From DATEMK01 sp039914625 (GTDB lineage: Bacteria; Bacteroidota; Bacteroidia; AKYH767-A; OLB10): a stretch of DNA of 28,199 bases. Below are positions 15,158 through 22,653 of the stretch, in pieces. Location of the stretch: the NCBI GenBank assembly GCA_039914625.1, contig JBDSOU010000134.1, forward strand, positions 1 through 28,199, in the 5' to 3' direction. Position 1 is the first letter of the stretch. Each line of letters opens with the position of its first letter. Position numbers and translations under genes: made by a program. The notes under the pieces are model-generated. The model saw only the letters and a list, made by a program, of their open reading frames with translations, ran no database searches and had not been told where the DNA came from.

Positions 15158-16042
15158 ATGTTTATTAAAGCAATTGAAGAAGTAGATAGATTTACAAGAC
15201 CATTGCATACCATTGTAAGGAATTACGGAGGAGTTATTTCCCCCGGTACTTCAACTTTTTTTTTCGTTAATGAAGATGGTGTTGCCATTACCTGCAAACA
15301 TGTTTTAAATTTGATTAAGCAGTCAGATGTAATCAATAATCATTTCAACCTTTTCAAAGCTGAACTGGCTAAGCTACCGAAAGACAATAAGCATGAAGAA
15401 TATTTGTTGGGACTTGAGCTCAAGTATAAATTGAAAAAAGAAGTAACGGTTCAAGTTAAGAACAACTTTGTTAATTGCATTGACACCATGACAGGCATGA
15501 CCTATCATTCTCATCCGACACTTGATTTAGCTATTATTATTTTTAAAGGATTTAAAAATAAACTTTATAGTTCATACGCAACCTTTGTAACTAACCCTGA
15601 TAAAATTAAGCAAGGAAAATATTTATGCAGGTTGGGTTTTCCTTTTCCGGAATTCAATAATTTTCAGCATAATAAAGTAACAGACGAAATTGAATGGACA
15701 AATACAGGAGTTCAAAGTTCACCAAGATTTCCTATTGATGGAATTATTACCCGGTTCGTTGGAGATGGAAAGGGGCAAATAAGTGCCATCGAACTAAGCA
15801 CTCCCGGCCTTAAAGGGCAAAGTGGAGGACCATTATTTGATACAGAGGGTTTGGTTTACGGTATGCAATATGCTACTAATCATCTGCACTTAGGTTTTGA
15901 CATCAAAGACAGAGAAGTAATAAGCAATTGGGAAAAAACAACAATTTCGAATTTTCCGTTCCTGCATGTCGGACATTGTATTCATGTTGACAGAATAAAA
16001 GAGTTCTTAACACTGCATAATATTAAGTTCTACCAGGAGTAA
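15158..16042 (+). CDS. Cytoplasmic trypsin-like serine protease (S1/HtrA-like fold)
   Basis: 294 residues. The catalytic triad is readable: His48 in GVAITCKHVL, Asp123 in HPTLDLAIIIF and Ser222 in KGQSGGPLF, each in the usual S1 context. The GTSTFFFVNEDG lead and the YGMQYAT strand after the Ser also fit the trypsin-like peptidase family. There is no signal peptide, membrane segment or PDZ domain, so it should act in the cytosol, unlike DegP/HtrA. Cytosolic proteases of this type are frequent partners in bacterial immunity and regulated-cleavage systems, but the neighbouring genes here are not a known partner set. The gene is bracketed by direct repeats A and B and converges with the ATPase gene, 320 bases away. 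Substrate unknown. Confidence 0.85.
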   Translation: MFIKAIEEVDRFTRPLHTIVRNYGGVISPGTSTFFFVNEDGVAITCKHVLNLIKQSDVINNHFNLFKAELAKLPKDNKHEEYLLGLELKYKLKKEVTVQVKNNFVNCIDTMTGMTYHSHPTLDLAIIIFKGFKNKLYSSYATFVTNPDKIKQGKYLCRLGFPFPEFNNFQHNKVTDEIEWTNTGVQSSPRFPIDGIITRFVGDGKGQISAIELSTPGLKGQSGGPLFDTEGLVYGMQYATNHLHLGFDIKDREVISNWEKTTISNFPFLHVGHCIHVDRIKEFLTLHNIKFYQE

Positions 16043-16054
16043 AAACTAAATTGT

Positions 16055-16162
16055 TATTTCACCTTCCAGGTCATAACGCTATTTCGTGGGATCCCTTTCA
16101 ACGTGATTTCAAAAACCATATTTAATCGGCATTACACTCAAAAGAATCCTGATTTCACCCCT
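16055..16162 (+). repeat. Direct repeat copy B, right of the protease gene
   Basis: 108 bases matching copy A (14925-15031). It runs straight into the motif CTTTCGTAATCGTCTGAAGC, a second repeat family that copy A lacks. Confidence 0.85.
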
Positions 16163-16220
16163 TTCGTAATCGTCTGAAGCGTTGCCTGTGGGAGAAAGAC
16201 GAGTATTCGTAAATATACAA
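16161..16220 (+). repeat. Dispersed repeat with 26-bp identical core, copy 1
   Basis: The core (16161-16186) starts CTTTCGTAATCGTCTGAAGC and ends GTTGCC; it is identical to 18835-18860. Both copies continue with related sequence (GGAGA-AG--GAG-AT-CG-AAATAT) for about 34 further bases. Confidence 0.85.
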
Positions 16221-16362
16221 TGAAAACAGAATTTTTATGAAACAGAAGTGTATCTATTTTTCCGGAAACTGCGGACATTGAGGCAGCAACTGCCAAATGG
16301 ATGAGGTTTCATTTTTTCTCCATCTTGTGAAGCACTCCGCAGTTTATAAATTATTACAGCAG

Positions 16363-18702
16363 CTATAATAAATCATCTATCTGAGTTGATGCGTTTTTAT
16401 CAGGATCAACATCGTGAATGAGCGTGTTACTGTTTTTTCTCAAAGCATAAATTTCACCGAGGGTGGCGGGCTTCGTAAAATGATGCCTGATGCCAAGCCG
16501 CTGTGCAAGCAGGTTTGCATCCAGTTCGTTTAATGCTTTAAATTCTTTGCGTGCAATAAGCCGTCCGGGGCGTAGCAGCGCACTGTCTAATTTGCGGAGA
16601 TCCACATTAAAGGTGCAGATAATTTGCAGGTTCAGCATATCGTTAAGCAATCCGTCAGTCATGTTCAGCAGGTTGGTTACACCCTGTATGCGCACTCCTT
16701 CCTGCCGTTTGGCAAGCAGCGGTTCGGCATCTTCAATAAGCAGCACGCAAAAATTTCCGTCAGCATTCCAGTCCTTCACAGCACCTGAAAGAAAAGTCAT
16801 GAATGCCGGTTCCACGAGGTGGTCCACCAGGTTGGGCGGCATATAAATAACTGCCTTTTTGGTGGAAGCCATTTTGCGTAGCAGGTGTCGGATGTAATAA
16901 GTTTTGCCTGTACCCGGCAGTCCGTGAAAAAGCACGAGCCCTTTGGTGCCTGTCATAAAACGCTGCATCAGTTCAGTATGAAATTTTGCGAAACCTTCTC
17001 CATAATTCACATCAAGGTCTTTAATTTCGAAATCGTCATCAACAGCATGTTCCTCTATAGAAAAACTGTTGCCGTTTACTTCAATCATATTAATTACAGG
17101 CTTGCCAGGTTTTTTCTTCAGCGAACATTTGGTAATGTAATCCTCTATCTGGCGCCCGAAATCATATTCTTCGTTAAACTCCTCCAGCTTACCTGAAGCT
17201 TCGCTGGGACGAAAAAGCTGGAACTGGCTGAAATAAACATATCCTGAATCGCTGCAGCGGGTACTTTCTTCAATGAAATCCGGTATTTCAAATTCATCCA
17301 TATCATGACCAGACAGTGAGCCGGAAGCAAGCAGAAATTCAGTATGACCGGGAAAGCTGAGTACATAACGGTTAAGTATTTCATATCCCTGGTTCCAGAT
17401 GGAATTGGTTGAATAAATTACTTTGGCATCTAAATTTTCCTGTAGTTCTTTGAGCAGGGCTTCGGCTTCAATGTAAGGTCCTGTATAGTTGAGAACCGAA
17501 GGCAATTCATTATTCGTCAGTGCATAATAACGGAACAGCGGAAAGGGTTCGTTTGGCTGAATGGCTTCTGAGAGCCATTTGAGCTGGTCTTCATCTAATT
17601 CTTCCATAGGACTTTGTTTGTATGCTTTTTTTGATTTCTTTTCTTCTTTCTCTTTAAACAAATCTGAAAAAAATAATTTATCATCCTGTTCACACGGTTT
17701 CTCTTCGCCCCAATACGTTATGTCGCGGATATAAATATTGACCGGGATTTTATTATATATATTAGAGGGGGATACATAAAAGGTGGTTTTCTTAATCCAG
17801 TTTCCGTGCGCATCATTTTCACATTCTTCGGTTTGGGAGTCCGGCTTTACTTTTGGCTCATCAAAATCGGGGAGTATTTTTTTTCCATCCTTATCATATT
17901 GATGTTCGAAAGTACGGCTCTCCTGCAAACTGCCATCGTCATTATAATGATCGGCTTGTATTATATCGCCATGCTCATTATGTGTGAATTCAACTCTGGG
18001 TGCTACTACAGCAGGTCTGACGTGATTGTACCTTGTGCTTCCGCTCATTATTCCATTTACATCAAAACGGTATTTGGTTGTTGTGTGGTGGGTAAGCACA
18101 CCATCGTTGTACTGAGTCACTTCTGTTTCGTGTCCTTTGTCATTATAAGTGCGCGTAACTTTTATTTCCTTAATTTTATCAGAGGACGAAATGCTTTCAA
18201 TCATGCGCCCGGCATCATCATAACGGGTGGTGGTTTTATTTGTTATTATATCTCCTGTGAAATTACCCGATTCAATCATATTCCCTTTAGCATCATATAC
18301 ATGGAAATAACCATGTTGCTTATTGCCTTTATCATCCCAATAACACATGTGTGTAATGCGCCCTTTTTCATCGTACTCCCTCGTTGCTCTGCCCGTCTTT
18401 TTCCCATCCGATAATATAGTCACTTCTTCAATGGGTTCTTCGTTGCCGTTCCAAAACTGGTGCTTATACCATCCGCCAGTATAATATTTTTTAGATTCGG
18501 TTTTCATTCCTTTTTCGTCATACCATTCCGAGAAGGTTTGCGAGTTGTAATTTACCTGGTCTATTTTACCTTTTTCTATACTAATACTACGTCTGTATGC
18601 CTTGTAACAGATTTGATTCGCCTGCTTCACTCTGCCTTTAAGTCCGGCATTTTCCGGATTGGTTTTACTCTGCTGCATTAATTGATTCTTCTTTTTTGAC
18701 AT
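16363..18702 (-). CDS. YD-repeat / AAA+ ATPase fusion protein
   Basis: 779 residues, no signal peptide. Residues about 59-310 hold roughly nine YD-type repeats (EWYDEKG, REYDEKGRI, HVYDAKGNMIESG, TRYDDAGRMIES, TYNDKGHETE, and so on), the beta units of RHS/wall-associated proteins. Residues 345-365 are a charged linker and 380-540 an unassigned alpha/beta part. Residues about 560-740 are an AAA+ domain: Walker A GLPGTGKT (594-601), Walker B CVLLIEDAE (652-660), sensor-1 CTFN (696-699) and arginine-finger region RPGR (711-714). The Leu-rich MPPNLVDHL and GVTNLLNMTDGLLNDML segments match a Bacteroidota AAA subfamily that usually lacks YD repeats. The joint use of a usually exported repeat with a cytosolic ATPase is unusual. 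It may remodel or unfold a partner. It is single and convergent with the protease gene. Confidence 0.85.
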   Translation of the reverse strand: MSKKKNQLMQQSKTNPENAGLKGRVKQANQICYKAYRRSISIEKGKIDQVNYNSQTFSEWYDEKGMKTESKKYYTGGWYKHQFWNGNEEPIEEVTILSDGKKTGRATREYDEKGRITHMCYWDDKGNKQHGYFHVYDAKGNMIESGNFTGDIITNKTTTRYDDAGRMIESISSSDKIKEIKVTRTYNDKGHETEVTQYNDGVLTHHTTTKYRFDVNGIMSGSTRYNHVRPAVVAPRVEFTHNEHGDIIQADHYNDDGSLQESRTFEHQYDKDGKKILPDFDEPKVKPDSQTEECENDAHGNWIKKTTFYVSPSNIYNKIPVNIYIRDITYWGEEKPCEQDDKLFFSDLFKEKEEKKSKKAYKQSPMEELDEDQLKWLSEAIQPNEPFPLFRYYALTNNELPSVLNYTGPYIEAEALLKELQENLDAKVIYSTNSIWNQGYEILNRYVLSFPGHTEFLLASGSLSGHDMDEFEIPDFIEESTRCSDSGYVYFSQFQLFRPSEASGKLEEFNEEYDFGRQIEDYITKCSLKKKPGKPVINMIEVNGNSFSIEEHAVDDDFEIKDLDVNYGEGFAKFHTELMQRFMTGTKGLVLFHGLPGTGKTYYIRHLLRKMASTKKAVIYMPPNLVDHLVEPAFMTFLSGAVKDWNADGNFCVLLIEDAEPLLAKRQEGVRIQGVTNLLNMTDGLLNDMLNLQIICTFNVDLRKLDSALLRPGRLIARKEFKALNELDANLLAQRLGIRHHFTKPATLGEIYALRKNSNTLIHDVDPDKNASTQIDDLL

Positions 18703-18834
18703 CGTTATATATACCCCCGTTAGTTGTAGTACTTACAATTGGCGTAATAATAATACTTTTATTTAAACTTTGAAATTGAAGCTTTATTTTTTGTTGACAA
18801 AATTATTGAATTTCAACACTCCCTCCTTGCCCTC

Positions 18835-18894
18835 CTTTCGTAATCGTCTGAAGCGTTGCCGATCGGAGAGAGGGGAGCATGCGGAAATATGCTA
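18835..18894 (+). repeat. Dispersed repeat with 26-bp identical core, copy 2
   Basis: 18835-18860 is identical to 16161-16186. A further 34 bases are about 70 percent alike by eye. Confidence 0.85.
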
Positions 18895-18897
18895 AAT

Positions 18898-18932
18898 CAT
18901 TTCAACACCACATCCCAAATAGCGAAAGAGAA
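18898..18932 (+). repeat. Second dispersed repeat family, copy 1
   Basis: 35 bases starting CATTTCAACACCACATCCC; 28 of 35 match 19243-19277 without gaps. Weaker similarity continues for about 25 bases (CTG..GTT...AATTT.CT). Confidence 0.7.
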
Positions 18933-19242
18933 CCCTGACTGTTCAAGAATTTACTACCTAAACCCTTCATGCTTTCCCTTATAACAAGGTTTTCTATATC
19001 ATGGGATTCAGAATCTGAATTATGGTGATTTAAATTCATTGCTTTCTGTTTTGCATGCTATATATTTTTCTGCTGAAAAAGTTACATTTATGCGAAAATC
19101 TTACACTATTTATCAGCGTTATTCAGAAGGAATTTTAAACATTGCCTGTAAGCAGCTATCCCATATCCACATTATTTTATGAATACCTTACAATGTTACT
19201 GCAGTTCCGGTTTTTTTGCATTGTAAAGACAAAGCCGGAAGT

Positions 19243-19277
19243 CATTTGAATCCCACATCCCGGATAGCAAAGGAGAA
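19243..19277 (+). repeat. Second dispersed repeat family, copy 2
   Basis: 35 bases starting CATTTGAATCCCACATCCC, matching 18898-18932. It lies 310 bases further on, in the same orientation. Confidence 0.7.
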
Positions 19278-19521
19278 TGCTGCATGTTTTGTAATTTCCT
19301 GTATTTTATAGCGAACCCGGAATGCTGTTAAAATAATGAGAAATGGCGTGTCCGTAGAAATGGGATAATGGTAAGAAATAAAAAACAGCGTTTGTTTTGA
19401 CAGTTTTAATAAAATATTTTCTATTATTGAAAAATATTAGTGAAGTCCGGCAATCACTTTAAAAGACGGGGCGGCACCGAAAAGCCTTATGAGTAGTAAA
19501 AAAATAAAATAAAATAAATAT

Positions 19522-19806
19522 ATGACAAGGATTTTAATCAAAGCGTCTTACACTTCAGATGGTGTGAAAGGGTTGCTGAAAGTTGGCGGAACAAACAGGA
19601 AACAAGCAGTGGAAAAAATGCTGAATGACATGGGAGGCAAATTGGAAGCATTCTATTATGCATTTGGCGACAGTGATGCGTATGTGATATGCGAACTACC
19701 GGACCCGACATCTGCAGCAGCTGTTGCACTGACTATAAATTCCACGGGACTGGTGTCTATTTCAACTACTATGCTGCTTACGCCCGATGAATTGATAAGG
19801 CGGTAA
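19522..19806 (+). CDS. GYD-domain protein
   Basis: 94 residues, the usual length. It starts RILIKASYTSDGVKGLLKVG, continues NRKQAVEKMLNDMGGKLEAF and YYAFGDSDAYVICELPDPTS, and ends with AAAVALTINSTGLVSISTTM and LTPDEL. This is the GYD family (ferredoxin-like dimeric alpha/beta barrel); here the name-giving Gly-Tyr-Asp reads GDSD. No signal peptide. The function of the family is not established; the fold resembles small stress-response or monooxygenase-like barrels. It stands alone, between two repeat copies and 200 bases before the patatin gene, on the same strand. Confidence 0.85.
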   Translation: MTRILIKASYTSDGVKGLLKVGGTNRKQAVEKMLNDMGGKLEAFYYAFGDSDAYVICELPDPTSAAAVALTINSTGLVSISTTMLLTPDELIRR

Positions 19807-19877
19807 AGTTATCTGTTAATTATCGCAGCCCCGGAAACTGAGGTGTTTCCTCCCTCCCGCCCCCGCATATCTGTTAC

Positions 19878-19920
19878 CTTTCGTAATCGTCTGAAGCACG
19901 GCTGAGTTCACGAAAATGGA
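19878..19920 (+). repeat. Dispersed repeat copy 3
   Basis: 19878-19897 (CTTTCGTAATCGTCTGAAGC) is identical to the first 20 bases of the other two copies. The following GGCTGAGTTCACGA resembles the tail of repeat A (GGCTGCGTTCACAG, 15037-15050), which suggests that the families belong to one composite element. Confidence 0.8.
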
Positions 19921-20005
19921 ATACTCAAAAAGTATATAAAATCAATAGAAAAAAATAGTGACAATTTATCTTAAAACATAACACTAAATAAAATTAATCT
20001 ATCAC

Positions 20006-21223
20006 ATGGCAAAACCACATAAAGAAAATATGTCTTCTGAAAGAATGAAGGCATTTGACAAATTAAAAATAGACAGAGACAGGCGTTTAATTCTCAGCCT
20101 TGATGGAGGAGGCATGCGCGGAATCCTCACGATTCAATTATTAAAGAAGCTGGAAGAAAAAGCAGGGTTACCCTGTTATGAACTTTTCGACATGATTTCC
20201 GGCACTTCAACAGGGGCTATCATTGCCGGATTGATTACTACCGGACATAAGGCCGCTGACATTGAAGAAATGTATATTGATTTGGTAAAAAAGGTGTTTG
20301 ACAGGAAATCACTTGGATTGAGGTTTATAAACCCTCCTGCATTTTCAAAAAAACAGTACCGACAGCTTTTAAAACAAAATGTTGATGATATCACTTTGGA
20401 AAATGCCTGCAAAATGCATGATCTCGATCTTATGATAACCTCACAGGATATTTCTGCTGCGGAAGAAACCTTCTTCTCCTGTTTTAAGCAGGATGATGGC
20501 TCTTATTATGGAACTTATAAAGATGTATTGCTCCGCGCTGTTATGGAAGCTACTATGAGCGCACCCACTTATTTTTATCCGCTTGAGCGTTTTCTTGACG
20601 GAGGTACAACTACGTATAATAACCCCGCCTTGGCGGCTTTTATGGAAGCTGTATCGTATAGCCGGGCAGATAAAAAACCCGAATTATCTGAGTACCCGAT
20701 CAATTCAATAACTATATTCAGCTTTGGTACCGGCATATCCCGACAGTTTATTAAGCCTGAAGAAACTACTAACCCCAAAGGCATTGACATTAAATTTTGG
20801 CTCAACTGGATCATGAGTCAAACGGGGCAGGATGCCAGTGCAATGCAGGTAAATGCATTTCGTTCTCCCATGATAAGACACACCATTCAATTCAGAAGAT
20901 TCCAGATTTCCATTGACCCCACTGCTATGAAAAAGCTGGCGAATATTGACAGCCTTGACCCGGAAAAATATGGAAGCAAATGGCTTCATGATTTGTCAGA
21001 AGATGTATTGGGAAATATTGATATGGCCGATGTAACCAAGTTTGACTTAATGAAAGTTATAGGTGAACAAATGGCTGAATACATTGTAAGAAAGGGCAAT
21101 AATTTCCAGGATGATCTTGTTGACGAATATAACAATGATCAATTAGTAACTTTCTTCGGAGATGTTGACCGCATAAAAAAACAAATGAGCGATCCGAAGT
21201 GGCTTGATAATTTTGTCGCTTAA
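20006..21223 (+). CDS. Patatin-like phospholipase (CapV-like, stand-alone)
   Basis: 405 residues, cytoplasmic. All patatin motifs are present: the oxyanion loop DGGGMRG (33-39), the nucleophile Ser68 in GTSTG (66-70), and the catalytic Asp198 in DGG (198-200). A Ser-Asp dyad of this type hydrolyses the acyl ester bonds of membrane phospholipids. The N-terminal RRLILSLDGGGMRGILTIQL and the overall length are close to the CapV effectors of CBASS and to ordinary bacterial patatins. No cyclic-nucleotide synthase, ubiquitin-like or other CBASS gene is within the window, so an immune role is not shown. C-terminal residues 210-405 carry further helices without a known domain. It follows the GYD gene after a 200-base gap that contains repeat copy 3. 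Confidence 0.88.
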   Translation: MAKPHKENMSSERMKAFDKLKIDRDRRLILSLDGGGMRGILTIQLLKKLEEKAGLPCYELFDMISGTSTGAIIAGLITTGHKAADIEEMYIDLVKKVFDRKSLGLRFINPPAFSKKQYRQLLKQNVDDITLENACKMHDLDLMITSQDISAAEETFFSCFKQDDGSYYGTYKDVLLRAVMEATMSAPTYFYPLERFLDGGTTTYNNPALAAFMEAVSYSRADKKPELSEYPINSITIFSFGTGISRQFIKPEETTNPKGIDIKFWLNWIMSQTGQDASAMQVNAFRSPMIRHTIQFRRFQISIDPTAMKKLANIDSLDPEKYGSKWLHDLSEDVLGNIDMADVTKFDLMKVIGEQMAEYIVRKGNNFQDDLVDEYNNDQLVTFFGDVDRIKKQMSDPKWLDNFVA

Positions 21224-21727
21224 AATAAACGGTCCTACCTCTCCTTCAGGTTTGCAATCCAAATTTAAAGAGATTAATAATTGATGCTGTAGAATTTTCT
21301 TTATGCTTCACACGATGAATTTGATATTGCATGCGGGGTTAACGCATCACATATAGAAATCTGCCACGCCACAGAAAGAAATAATATATCCATCAGCAAT
21401 TTTAAAAACAAAATAAAATAGCTATTTCTCTCAACCTGCCGGAATTTATTTTCTAAAAATAGTTAATCAGGATGGAAGCACTTCAGTAAAAGAAAATTAT
21501 CAAAGAGTAAACTATTCTTCTTTCATCTGAAGGGTGTGCAGCACCGTCAGCGTGATTTAGGTAACGCAAATATAACTCTTAGCGATATTAATTTTTTCAG
21601 CCACCGTATTGGTTACAACTTTAAATATTTGTAGTTTTACAAATATGATTATCTCACAGAATTTCCATCTGGACAGGGACTGCGTGAGCCACCAGGTGAA
21701 ACTATAATTGTATAATGTAAGCTCAAA
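21224..21727. other. Intergenic region with no gene seen
   Basis: About 500 bases with stops in all frames. The only clear structure is the palindrome at 21625-21646. A weak, shortened resemblance to the dispersed repeat core (CTTTCATCTGAAGG, about 21520) is not strong enough to call. Confidence 0.5.
21625..21646. promoter_or_regulatory. Perfect palindrome upstream of the HTH gene
   Basis: ATATTTGTA and TACAAATAT, nine bases each, flank a 4-base centre. Each arm contains a near match to the -7 consensus (AATATTTG on one strand, CATATTTG on the other), so it could be both promoter and operator. It stands about 80 bases before the HTH gene start, which makes autoregulation plausible. Confidence 0.5.
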
Positions 21728-22213
21728 ATGAAACAGAGAAAAATAAAACGGGGTAATTTCAAAGAAGCTCAGGAAGCGCATGTTAAATTGCTTTACCTGC
21801 AAGGATTTTCGATTCAGGAAATTATTGAGCAAACGGATATGAACTATACTCAGATTGAGCGGCTATTAATTAAAACTAATCTTAAAAATAAACCAAAGCA
21901 TTTCAAGTTGAAAGAAAAAGAAGAGGTAATAGCAAGCCTTTTTAAAAAAGGAATAACACCTGAGAAAATAGGATCTGAAGTAAACTTAAAAACCAAAGGA
22001 GTAAAAACAATTTTAAAAAAAATGGGATTAATGGAATACAGGAAATTATATGCCGGCCATTATTTTGACAAGCAATCTGATGTGGACGACTATAAAAATA
22101 AATTAAAGCTCCAGATAAAGGAGGGTCGGGATTCCGGCAAAAACGCGAGAGCAATAGCAAACGAATTAAATGTATCGGTTTATATAGTTTCAAATTATTT
22201 AAAGCATATATGA
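21728..22213 (+). CDS. Protein with three predicted helix-turn-helix units
   Basis: 161 residues, basic. Three HTH-like units are spaced about 50 residues apart: HVKLLYLQGFSIQEIIEQTD plus NYTQIERLL (17-48), EEVIASLFKKGITPEKIGSE plus LKTKGVKTILKK (65-98), and LQIKEGRDSGKNARAIANEL plus NVSVYIVSNYL (128-158). Each has the small residue-hydrophobic-hydrophobic pattern of resolvase/transposase-type HTH domains. No catalytic domain, so it is not a transposase as it stands; it may be a DNA-binding regulator. The start fits the A/T-rich leader. The palindrome 80 bases upstream is a candidate site. Not assigned to a named family. Confidence 0.65.
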   Translation: MKQRKIKRGNFKEAQEAHVKLLYLQGFSIQEIIEQTDMNYTQIERLLIKTNLKNKPKHFKLKEKEEVIASLFKKGITPEKIGSEVNLKTKGVKTILKKMGLMEYRKLYAGHYFDKQSDVDDYKNKLKLQIKEGRDSGKNARAIANELNVSVYIVSNYLKHI

Positions 22214-22619
22214 CAGGTATCAGGCTTAATTATTTTCAGCGTACCGGTAATTCCCGATCAGTGTACTTTCTGGTCTCCGTTTTCGGAATTCGGAAACTTT
22301 GGAGATGAAAATAATACCTGTAACTTATAGATTATTGAAACTTGGAATCGAGCTAAATGTGGCTGAATTTTTTTTTAATAGCTGTAAGATCTAAGAGTTA
22401 TTTGTCTTAAAATATTTGATGCTGGGTGAAGAGTGCCAGGCTGCAATCGTAGCTTCCAAAACTGCCATCGTAATATACCGGGCTGCCATCGCAACTTGTC
22501 GGACTGTTATCGTAGCTTCTTAATCTGACAATGCAGCAAAGAAGTAGGAAACTGTAGCTTTTTTTGCAGAGTTGGTTCAATAATTTGTGTCAAAAAATTA
22601 ACCTTGATACAAAATAATC
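22214..22619. other. Intergenic region with tandem repeats
   Basis: About 400 bases without a gene. It holds a stem-loop (TCTCCGTTTTC at 22274-22284 against GGAAAC and GGAGA up to 22305) and the 21-base tandem repeat listed below. Confidence 0.5.
22441..22524. repeat. Four 21-bp tandem repeats
   Basis: Four units in exact 21-base register, consensus CTGCCATCGTARCTTNNNNN plus one base: 22441-22461, 22462-22482, 22483-22503, 22504-22524. The CTG and ATCG positions are kept in all units. A decayed fifth unit (CTGACAATGCAGC) follows. Unit length is seven codons; on the minus strand one frame reads xxKLRWQ-like heptads but contains a stop. Confidence 0.85.
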
Positions 22620-22647
22620 AAAAAAAAAGAGATGTTTTACCTCTTTT
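22620..22647 (-). terminator. Rho-independent terminator of the tRNA operon
   Basis: On the minus strand AAAAGAG (complement of 22641-22647) pairs with CTCTTTT (complement of 22625-22631) around a 9-base loop and is followed by T residues. It lies just downstream of tRNA-Arg. Confidence 0.85.
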
Positions 22648-22653
22648 AAAAAG

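Larger units (their letters stand above)
16043..16362. other. Convergent intergenic region with a 10-bp inverted repeat
   Basis: No gene. After repeat copy B and the 26-bp motif comes AAACTGCGGA (16266-16275), perfectly complementary to TCCGCAGTTT (16336-16345), with an inner GGCAG-CAA-CTGCC hairpin (16282-16294). This 80-base structure lies between two converging genes and might be a two-way terminator or a small MITE-like element. No target-site duplication was seen. Confidence 0.5.
18703..19521. other. 0.8-kb repeat-rich intergenic region
   Basis: No convincing gene; a 30-codon frame from the ATG at 19090 (MRKSYTIYQRYSEGILNIAC) is too short to support. It holds the copy-2 repeat core and a pair of related 35-base segments, both listed separately. 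It also has a perfect 15-base palindrome ATTCAGAATCTGAAT (19006-19020). TTACAATG (19188-19195) pairs with CATTGTAA (19219-19226) and competes with TTCCGG/CCGGAA nearby. It contains the upstream regions of the ATPase gene (minus) and the GYD gene (plus). Confidence 0.6.

Noticed and set aside
17806..18414. Plus-strand frame of 202 codons opposite the YD repeats
   Set aside because: Looks membrane-like only because it is antisense to charged repeats; no promoter, and the opposite gene is clear.
14925..19920. Integron attC sites
   Set aside because: The repeats are direct, not imperfect palindromes, have no RYYYAAC/GTTRRRY ends, and no integrase gene is in the window.
20006..21223. CBASS operon
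   Set aside because: Only the patatin is present; no nucleotidyltransferase or accessory gene within the window.
22441..22524. CRISPR array
   Set aside because: Units are adjacent 21-mers without unique spacers.
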